DNA from: Mesomycoplasma lagogenitalium | GTDB lineage: Bacteria; Bacillota_I; Bacilli_A; Mycoplasmatales; Metamycoplasmataceae | NCBI RefSeq assembly: GCF_029854295.1 | Contig: NZ_CP122979.1 | Coordinates: forward strand, 868,001-932,000 | Reading direction: 5' to 3' | DNA: 64,000 nucleotides | Shown: positions 55,608-64,000 of the stretch, one piece after another | Layout of the letters: each line of letters starts with the position of its first letter | Numbering within the stretch: position 1 is the first letter of the stretch | Made by a program: the position numbers and the translations under genes | Notes under the pieces: model-generated | The model's input: only the letters and a program-made list of their open reading frames with translations | What the model was told of the DNA's origin: nothing | Database searches by the model: none

Positions 55608-57767
55608 TTAAGAAAAATTTGCTCCTAATATCGTTTTAAGTTTAACTAAATATTCATCAAATGTTTCCTTTTCCCGTTTATTGGATCTATTTGAATAAGC
55701 AATTATAGTTTCCTCAATTCCACTTCTAAAAGCAGCTAGTCTAGAATCGGATGGATCTTCATAAATTGCAAAATTTTCTCCGTTTTGTGGATTAGATATA
55801 TTTTTAAATATTTCATTAAGCATTTGATTGTTAGGATTAATATTAAAATAATTTTCATTTATCATTTCTTTAGTTGGAACAATATAACCGGAAGCATTTG
55901 CAAAAAATTCTAGTGCAGTTATATTGTGAAAATTTATAACATTATTATTTTGATTAAGTTCTCAATTCTGTTTTTCACTAACAAATCACTTTATAAAATT
56001 TAAAGTTGCATAATTTTCTTTTTCATTAGAATGAACACCCATTAAAGAAGGTCCTTGCAAAGTGATTATTTTGTTATAATAATCTATATTTTCTTTATTT
56101 AAATAATAGGGTGCCATAATAACTGTTATTTCATTTTCTTGTAAAGTTTGTCCACTTGTTATTATTTTTATTTTTACACCGTTTTTGGTTTCGTTATCAT
56201 TAATAATTTGATTCTTATCAATTGTATAAACATTATAATTTCCTAATTTTACAGGATTTAAAACAATTTTTTTATCAAAAAACAGTTTATTTAAATTGCT
56301 AAATTCATCATTAGTAGAAATATATGCAACACTTTCATTTTCCTTAGCACTTTCATAATTTGAAAGCGATTGTACTATTTTTAAAAACTCTTGCGATGAT
56401 TCAATAGCATATTTAGAAGTTTTTAAATTAGCATCATTGGAATTGTAATAAATATAGTTATATGTAGAATTAGAAACTAAATATTTTGCAATAATTCCTT
56501 TTTTAATTTCATCTTTAGTCGGTTTTAATAAAGCGAAGGTTTTTTTCCCAAAATCAATTTCACTATTTATATTTTTGTTTAAATTTTTATCAAATACTGA
56601 TAAGGCAAATTTATAAGTATCATTATTTTTTGTAAAATAATTTGAATACCCCGATGAAGAGCCCATAGCGAATAAAAGTTTATGATTTTTTAATAAATTC
56701 GAAGAGAAGTTTCTACCGGATTTAATAAACAAAGTTCCTTGATTTATTAAATTAGCAATTTTATTAAAATTTCTTTCGAAAATTGCATTTTTTTCAGTTC
56801 CTTTTGTTAAAAGTGCTGAATAATCAACCAGATCTTTCTTGTGATCAATACCTAATAAAAATTCATCTCAATTTCCATTAACTTCTGCAAATGACATTTG
56901 AAATAGTAAATTAGCAACTGAATCAACACCAAAAATTTTTTCATTTAAATTAGTAAACGATTTTTTTATTCGTGAAATTAAATCAAAAAAGTCATCATAA
57001 TTTTCTAGTGCTTGTTTGGAAAATTCATATCCTGCTAATCCGCCATCTTCAAATTTAATTGGCGTATATGGACCTCAAATTTTCTTAACTTCCTCTTGAT
57101 CATAAAAACCCTTTTGCAAAATGGTTTCAAAAAATGATAAATCTTCCTTTTTAATAGTAGCAAAATTAGGTGTTTCAATTGCGCTTTTTATTATATAAGC
57201 AAATACTGAATCGTTGATTGTAATAACTTGCGAAGAACGACTTGTAGGAATTGCTCATAATGAATTTTCCATTTTTCTTTTAGCAACACCAACTATTTGA
57301 TTATTGATAGTTAAAAATTGACTTGAAATTTTACTATTAACAATTTCTTTAATTGTCAAATCTCTTTCTTTTTCATTAACTCCATTTAAATCTAATTGCA
57401 TGTCGTATTTTGCTAACATCGATACAACTGTAGGATAATTAAATACTAAATTATACAAATTATCTTTTGCTTTAATTGGTAATTTAGTATTTAAATCATC
57501 AGCAAGACCTTGATATCCACCCTGGATGGAAAATAAATCAATTGGTAAAAAACGATTATCTCATTTGTCGATAACTTCTTTTTTTACATTTCATTTTTTA
57601 ATTATTTCTTTTAATGCTAATGTCTGTCCGCTTTCAGCGGGAAAAGAATTGGCGATTTTAAGAACGCCATCATCACTTTGATCAAATTTTGTATCACCGC
57701 AAGAAATAAAAGTTGCTAATGGTAAAAATGAAAAAAGTGCTGAATTTAAAATTTTAGTTTTTTTCAT
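55608..57767 (-). CDS. P68/P80-type surface lipoprotein
   Basis: The protein has 719 residues. The signal peptide and lipobox (FISC, Cys 23) show a lipid anchor. The rest resembles the large mycoplasma lipoproteins with a substrate-binding-protein fold: an N-terminal NSFPAESGQTLALKEIIKKWN, then GGYQGLADDLNTKLP, LFAMGSSSGYSNYF in the middle, and KENYATLNFIKWFVSEKQNWELN near the C-terminus. Such proteins bind nucleosides, sugars or metals, or hide the surface. The ligand is unknown. At least six TGA codons are Trp. AAGGATT precedes the ATG. Confidence 0.78.
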
Positions 57768-57806
57768 AATAATCCTTGTTCTATATTGTAATAAAATAAA
57801 TTAAAA

Positions 57807-57832
57807 ATCAGATTTTTTAAAAAAAATCTGAT
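57807..57832 (-). terminator. Terminator of serS
   Basis: ATCAGATTTTTT pairs with AAAAAATCTGAT, and the minus-strand reading continues TTTTTAATTT. It lies 8 nt after the serS stop codon. Confidence 0.7.
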
Positions 57833-57839
57833 AATTTAT

Positions 57840-59114
57840 TTATTTTTTAGTTATTTTTTTCAAATTATTCATATAAGGAACTAAAACCTCGGGAATATCA
57901 ATTGAACCATCTTCATTTTGATATTGTTCTAAAATAGCCGCAAAAACTCTGTCAATTGCTATTCCAGAACCGTTAATTGTATGAGCATATTCATTTGAAT
58001 TGCTCTGATTTTTATATCTTATCATTGCACGGCGAGCTTGAAAATCTCCAAAATAAGAAATTGATGAAACTTCACGATATCTTTGTTCCGAAGGTAATCA
58101 TAATTCTAAATCAATTGTTTTTCTTGAAGAAAAACCTAAATCACCAGATGATAAAAGTAATTTACGATAGGGAATTTTGAGTTTTTCTAAAATGCTAGAA
58201 GCATCGTTAACTGTTTTTTCAAATTCTTTCAGTGCTTGTTCTTTATTTGTGATTTTAACAAGTTCAACTTTATGAAACTCATGCGATCTAATTAATCCTT
58301 TTGTATCTTTTCCGCCGCTACCAGATTCGGATCTATAACATTTAGTATAACCTACATATTTTTTAGCGTTAGTAAGATCTAAAATTTCATCATTATGATA
58401 ATTAGTTAAAGTTACTTCTGCTGTAGGAATCATTCATAAATCATTATTTTCTATTCTATATAAATCTTCTGAAAATTTAGGTAATTGTCCAGTTCCATAA
58501 AGCATTTTAGACATTACCATTGTTGGAGTAACCATTTCAATATAATCATTTTGTGAATGAACATCTAACATAAATGATACTAATGCTCTAATTAATTTTG
58601 CTCCTTCGTTTTTAAAAATTGCAAATCTTGAACCGGACATTTTTACTGCTCTAGTAAAATCTAAAATATCTAATTCAACCCCAATTTCATAATGCGGCTT
58701 TAGCGCCTTTACAGTTCCTCTGCCCAACTTATCGTTAGTTTCTATTACAACATTATCATTTTCATCTACACCAAATGGCACATCATCTAAAGGTAAATTT
58801 GGAATGGTCATTAAAATCTCGTCAATTTCTTTATTTGTTGAATCTGTTTTTAAAGTCATTATTTCTATTTCATCTTTAATTATTTGAACTTCTTTTTTAA
58901 GATTGGTAGGATCTTTTTTCTCTCTAACAAATTTACCAATTAATGCTGATTTTTCGTTTCTCTGATTTTCCAAAACTTGTAATGCAGACATTAGTTCACT
59001 TCGTTGTTTACCTAATTCTTCTATTTTATCAATAACTGAAGTGTCAAAATTTCTTTTTTTCAATCCTTCTACGACCGCATTTTTATTATTTAATATGTAT
59101 TTAATATTTAACAT
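57840..59114 (-). CDS. serS: Seryl-tRNA synthetase
   Basis: The enzyme (EC 6.1.1.11) charges tRNA-Ser. It has 424 residues. The N-terminal coiled-coil arm ([29 protein letters not shown]) is present. Motif 2 is [26 protein letters not shown] and motif 3 is [15 protein letters not shown]. Two TGA codons encode Trp. TATAAT lies 7 nt before the ATG with no Shine-Dalgarno sequence. It is divergent from the recD2 gene. Confidence 0.96.
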
Positions 59115-59121
59115 AATTAAA

Positions 59122-59127
59122 ATTATA
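59122..59127 (-). promoter_or_regulatory. -10 box of serS, leaderless type
   Basis: TATAAT on the minus strand, 7 nt before the ATG of serS. It shares a 68-nt divergent region with recD2. Confidence 0.55.
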
Positions 59128-59170
59128 ACCGAACTAATAAAAATAAATATTAAAAAATTATTAAAAAAGA

Positions 59171-59176
59171 TATAAT
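59171..59176 (+). promoter_or_regulatory. -10 box of the RecD2-like gene, leaderless type
   Basis: TATAAT, 6 nt before the ATG at 59183. No Shine-Dalgarno sequence is present. Confidence 0.55.
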
Positions 59177-59182
59177 AGAAAA

Positions 59183-61303
59183 ATGAAAACAGTTGAAGGC
59201 AAAATTAAAAAAATTCTTTTCGCTAGTGATAAAAGTGACTTTTTTATTTTTTTATTTGAAGATTTACAAAAAAATATTTATAAAATTAAATCAGTTGAAA
59301 AAATTATTTTAAATAATAGATATTTAATTGAAATTCAAGAAAGTAAAAATGAAAAATACCCCGATACTTGAGAATTAAATAAAATTCAACCAATTGCTCC
59401 TTCTGAAAAATCAGAAGTAATAAATTATTTTTCTTCTTCAGTATTTAAAGGAATTGGTAAGAAAGTAGCAGAAGACATTTATGACAAATTAGGTGATAAT
59501 GCTGTTTTATTTTTAAAGAAAAAACCGAACGAAATTTTCAATGTTGGCATTTCAAAGAAAAAAGCTCAAACTATTTTTGACATTTTAACTACTCAAGATT
59601 TAGAAACTGAAATTTTAGATTTTTTTAATGTTAATAAGTTATCTAAAAGTTTTTATAAAAAATTAAAAAATAATTTTCTTTTATCTCAAATGTGAAATGA
59701 ATTAAAAGAAAATCCTTATTCATTATTGAATTTTGATGACAATATTTTTTTGTTTGAAGAAGTTGATGAATTCGCTTTAGCATTGGGGTTTTCACACGAT
59801 AATTTAAAAAGACTAAAGTATTTAATTTTAAATGCTTTTTTAAAATACTTTGAAGATTCTGGAAACACTTATATAAATAGTAATATTAAAATTATTTTTA
59901 ATTATGTTAAAAGAACCTTTCCTATAACTGATGAATATTTTAAAGAAATTGTTAAAATGTGTATTAATGAAAAATTTCTTTTTTATAATCCGATAAATAA
60001 ATCTTTAACACTAAAAAATATTTTAAAACAAGAATTATTTATTTATGAAAAACTTGATGATATTTTCAAAAAAGAAAATTCTAATTTTAAATTTACATTG
60101 AATATCCCAAATTACTTGGATGATATTCAAGAAAGTGCTATTAAAACTGCCTTAAATCAAAATTTAACTATTATTACAGGCGGTCCAGGAACTGGTAAAA
60201 CGGAATTATTAAAGCATATTTGAAATAATCTTAAAAATAAATATGAAAAAAGTAAAATCGCAGTTTTAGCCCCGACTGGTCGAGCTGCATTTAGAATAAC
60301 AGAAAAATCTTTTGCTAATGCTAAAACCATTCACTCTTTTTTAGAAGCTGAAAAAGAGGAAAATGTTTTTGTTTTCAAAAAAGAAAGCACAAAAAACATT
60401 AATGTTTTAATTATAGATGAATTTTCTATGATTAATACCAGTGTTTTTTATTCACTATTAAAGGGAATAAAAATTAATGAATTAGAAAAAATTATTTTAA
60501 TTGGCGATAATGATCAACTTCCTGCAATAGGCTATGGTAATTTACTATCGGATTTTATCAATAGTGGCTATTTTAATGTTATAAAACTAGAAAATAACTA
60601 TCGCCAAAAAGATAAAATGCAAATTATTAACGATGCTCAAAAAGCAAATTTAGGTATTTTGCCAGATTTTAATAGTTATGAATCTGATTTTATAGAAATT
60701 ACTGAAGAAAATTTTGTATCAGTATTTGAAAACGAGATGGACAATTATTTAAAACTTTATAAAATTGAAAATATCACCATTATTGCTCCTTTTTATAAAG
60801 GAATAGCAGGAATTGATAATGTTAATTTAATAGTTCAATCTAAAATTTTTAACAACAATCAAGATTTTTTTATAATAAAAAATCAAAAATTCTTCATAAA
60901 TGATAAAGTTATTCAAAACGAAAATGATTCTGAATTAAATGTTTTTAATGGAGAAATTGGAATAATTGAGGATGTAGCCATATATAAAGAAGAAATTAAA
61001 TTCATTATTGTTAAATTTGCTAATGATAAAAAAATTAAATATACAAAGAAACAGTTTGAAAAATATATCACTTTAGCTTATTGTATTTCTGTTCATAAAT
61101 TTCAAGGATCAGAATCTCCTGTAATTATTATGTTGATTTTCAATAACTACAAAAGTTTTTTAACAAGAAAATTAATTTACACAGGTATGACTAGAGCACA
61201 AGAGTTTTTAAAATTGATCGGAGAAAAAGAGGTGCTAGAATTTGCTCTAAAAAATATTGACATTGAAAGAAATACTAATTTAAGACATTTATTTAAAAAA
61301 TAA
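59183..61303 (+). CDS. recD2: RecD2-type superfamily 1 DNA helicase
   Basis: The protein has 706 residues. RecD2 is a 5'-3' helicase that acts in replication-fork repair in bacteria without RecBC. The N-terminal helix-hairpin-helix part FKGIGKKVAEDIYDKLGD is followed by the ATPase core. Walker A is GGPGTGKTE near 343, Walker B is VLIIDEFSM, motif III is LIGDNDQLPAIGYGNLL, and motifs V/VI are LAYCISVHKFQGSE and YTGMTRAQ. Three TGA codons encode Trp. It is upstream of pth. Confidence 0.9.
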
Positions 61304-61316
61304 ACTTAATTTTTTA

Positions 61317-61322
61317 TATAAT
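61317..61322 (+). promoter_or_regulatory. -10 box of pth
   Basis: TATAAT, 8 nt before the pth ATG, inside the short gap after recD2. A second TATAAT at 61324-61329 is too close to be used. Confidence 0.4.
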
Positions 61323-61330
61323 TTATAATT

Positions 61331-61909
61331 ATGAAATTAATTGTTGGATTAGGAAATCCTGGAGATGAATATAAAAATACAAAGCATAATGTGGGTTTTT
61401 GGGTAATAGACAAAATTGCCCAAGAATTAAAATTAAATTTGGATAAGCAAAAATTTAATGGTATTTTTGCAAAAGCTGATGATTATATTTTAGCTAAACC
61501 ATTAACATATATGAATAATTCAGGGTTGTTTGTGCAAAAAATAGCACATTTTTTTAAAATAAGTAATGATGATATTTTAATCATTTATGATGATATGGAC
61601 TTTTCTATCGGTCAAGCAGCAATTAAAAATAACGGTTCAGCTGCTGGGCACAACGGAATGAAAGATATTATTGAGCAGTTAGGGACAGAACAAATTAAAA
61701 GATTAAAAATTGGAATTTCAAGACCTTTAAATAAGGAAAATAAAAATTATGTTTTAACTCCCTTTAATAATGAAGAACAAAAAATAATAGAAAAAGTTGT
61801 TGAAACAGCTGCTGATGCAGCTATTCAATTTTTATCAAATGATATTAGAATAATTGTTGAAAGATTTAATGCTAAAAATAAAAAAAGAAAAGATTCTTTT
61901 AGCAGTTAG
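61331..61909 (+). CDS. pth: Peptidyl-tRNA hydrolase
   Basis: The enzyme (EC 3.1.1.29) releases peptides from stalled peptidyl-tRNA. It has 192 residues. It starts MKLIVGLGNPGDEYKNTKHNVGF with the catalytic His in NTKHN. KPLTYMNNSG, IIYDDMDFSIGQ (catalytic Asp) and GSAAGHNGMKDI follow. It ends with a Lys-rich tail and overlaps tilS by 41 nt in another frame. The pth-tilS order is common. Confidence 0.96.
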   Translation: MKLIVGLGNPGDEYKNTKHNVGFWVIDKIAQELKLNLDKQKFNGIFAKADDYILAKPLTYMNNSGLFVQKIAHFFKISNDDILIIYDDMDFSIGQAAIKNNGSAAGHNGMKDIIEQLGTEQIKRLKIGISRPLNKENKNYVLTPFNNEEQKIIEKVVETAADAAIQFLSNDIRIIVERFNAKNKKRKDSFSS

Positions 61910-62795
61910 CGGTGGGCCCGATTCAATGTTTATGCTTAACAAATTTAAAAAGTATAACGTTGTAGTTGCTCATATAAATTATAATAAAAGAATTGACAGC
62001 AATAAAGATCAAATAATAGTTGAACAATATTGTAAAAAATATCAGATTCCTTTTTTTACTTTAAATGTTAATAAACAAAATTATCCACTAACTGGAAATT
62101 TTCAAGATATTGCCCGAAAAATAAGATACGATTTTTTTAAACAAATTTATCAACAAGAAAATTGCTCAGTTTTGTTTATCGCTCACAATAAAGATGATTT
62201 TATTGAAAGTGCTATTATGCAAAAAAAACAAAATAAAATCGTAAATTATTGAGGAATTAAAACTAACAATAAAATATTTTCAATGAATATTAAAAGACCA
62301 TTAATTAACAAATTATGAAAAAAACAAATTGAAAATAAATTGAAAAAAAAACAAATAGAATATGCAATCGATTCTTCTAATAATCAAAACATTTATCAAA
62401 GAAACAAAATAAGATTGGAACTAAAAAATAAATATTTATTTAAGTTTTTTTTATTTTATAAATACAAAATGTTTAATTTTTTTCTTCATTTAAAAAATTT
62501 AAAAAAAAATTGAGTTTATAAAAGGTGGAAAAATAAAAATTATGATGCCTCTTTTTTATTAAAAAAACAGAATAATTTTCATTATTTAATTTATAAAATG
62601 ATCAATGAAAATTATTATAATATTAACTTAACTAAAGGTAAAATTGAGTCCATTTTTAATTTTATTATTTCAAAAAATAGAACTAGTAGTTATAAAATAA
62701 AGGATAATATTTTTTTATTAAAAATAAAAAATAAATTAGTTTTTAAATCAGCTGAAAATTCTTTTAATAATAAAAAACAAAACAACGCAATTTAA
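61869..62795 (+). CDS. tilS: tRNA(Ile)-lysidine synthase
   Basis: The enzyme (EC 6.3.4.19) makes lysidine in the tRNA-Ile that reads ATA. It has 308 residues. The PP-loop SGGPDS is at residues 14-19, and later NFQDIARKIRYDFF and FIAHNKDDFIESAIMQ are the core motifs. The C-terminal half is Lys/Asn-rich and divergent, as usual in Mollicutes. The start is the ATG inside pth that follows GAAAGATTTA. Five TGA encode Trp. Confidence 0.88.
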
Positions 62796-62814
62796 ATAAT
62801 TGTTGTTTTGTTTT
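62774..62814 (+). terminator. Terminator of tilS
   Basis: AAAACAAAACAAC and GTTGTTTTGTTTT pair around 15 nt, followed by T residues. It overlaps the last codons of tilS. Confidence 0.8.
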
Positions 62815-62840
62815 TTATTATTAATCATTAAAATTATTAA

Positions 62841-63655
62841 TTAAATCAATTCTAAAATCTTTTTAGCAATCGCATCGCTATTAAAGTGACCAATTGCTTC
62901 AACAGAAACAGCTTTAGCTTCTGGAGTTGCGTTTCCCATTGCAAATCCGAATTTAGCATTTTCAATCATCATAACATCATTTCCCGAATCACCAAATGTA
63001 ACTAAATTTTCAGTTGTTAAATTCAATTCTTCTAATGCTGTTAAAATACCATAAAATTTATCAGTTTTTGCAGGGTTAACATCAAAATAAACTCTGTTTG
63101 TTACTAAGCATGTTGCATTATCTTTAAAAATATTTCTATATTTTTCTGCTAAAGCTTTAACTTTATCTTCAGAATTTCTTAAAGCTAGTTGTGTTATTTT
63201 TTCACCATTTTTTTCAATAGCATCATATATTTCTTGTTCACTTTTAAATCCTTGAGCACTATAATCCATTAACTCTTGTTCATTTAATCAAGAAAAATCG
63301 TCGCCTTCTTTTTTATAAGGATAAACTTTTTTCTCAGTACTTAAAGTGAAAAAAGAATGTGTTCTTTTAGCTTCTTCTATTAAAGTATATAAATATTCTT
63401 TAGGTAAATAAGATTTAATTAAAGTTTTTTTGTTTTTAACATCGTATACAACGGTACCGTTATTACAAATTAAAAAGTCAAAATTAGCAAATTGATCTAA
63501 GAAAATGGATGTTGATGCTACTCCTCTTCCAGTAGCAATAGCTAAATAATGTCCTTTTTCTTTAGCTTTATTTAAAGCATCAATTGTTTCTAAATGAAAT
63601 TTGCTTTCTGAATTTAATAAAGTACCATCGAGATCGAATGCAAATAATTTTTTCA

Positions 63656-63656
<1 letters not shown>
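62841..63656 (-). CDS. Cof-type HAD-IIB hydrolase
   Basis: The protein has 271 residues. Motif I is LFAFDLDGTLLN, motif II AIATGRG, and motif IV TFGDSGNDVMMIENAKFGFAMGNA. A large C2-type cap lies between. These enzymes dephosphorylate sugar phosphates, nucleotides or cofactors. The substrate cannot be predicted. One TGA encodes the Trp of DDFSWLNEQ. It overlaps lysS by one base (TAATG) and is the last gene of that unit. Confidence 0.88.

Positions 63657-64000
<344 letters not shown>

Overview
The window is a stretch of a wall-less Mollicutes (mycoplasma) chromosome. TGA has to be read as tryptophan: ribosomal proteins S8 and S14 only get their normal final Trp that way, and EF-Tu, DnaK, UvrB, enolase, L4, L5 and SecY are interrupted unless in-frame TGA is decoded. 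Base composition is very AT-rich, genes are tightly packed, and lipoproteins and small membrane proteins are common. The sequences look most like the M. hominis/pulmonis/synoviae side of the group. The species cannot be named from reading alone.

Layout. 1-1.9 kb: the end of whiA and an APC amino-acid permease (+). 1.9-19.4 kb: a minus-strand translation block with infC-rpmI-rplT, rpmB, tRNA-Ile(GAT), rplM-rpsI, and the complete S10-spc-alpha cluster from rpsJ to rplQ, including secY, adk, map, infA and rpoA; rpmD (L30) is missing. 19.6-24.4 kb: a 16S-23S rRNA operon (-) directly upstream of rpsJ, with no spacer tRNA and no 5S. 24.5-33 kb: ymdB, recA, an ABC exporter with pncC, hslO (Hsp33), tuf and uvrB. 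33-42 kb: accessory membrane proteins and lipoproteins around eno and dnaK; dnaK has a CIRCE-like operator. 42.2-48.9 kb: a sugar locus in which galU and galE make UDP-glucose and UDP-galactose and are enclosed by two GT4 and two GT2 glycosyltransferases. 48.9-52 kb: a tandemly duplicated two-gene membrane-protein unit. 52-57.8 kb: a DUF402 protein, a metallopeptidase lipoprotein with an EF-hand-like loop, trmB, a frameshifted coiled-coil gene between direct repeats, and a P68-like lipoprotein. 57.8-64 kb: serS, a RecD2-type helicase, pth, tilS, a HAD phosphatase and the end of lysS.

The accessory parts hold the less ordinary signals: a 536-nt nearly identical donor-domain tract shared by the two GT4 genes, duplicated membrane gene pairs with copied terminators, membrane proteins built from repeated modules, a coiled-coil gene that needs a -1 frameshift, and about ten genes whose ATG lies only 6-8 nt after a TATAAT-like box, as expected for leaderless mRNAs.

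No CRISPR array, insertion sequence, prophage or chromosome origin was seen.
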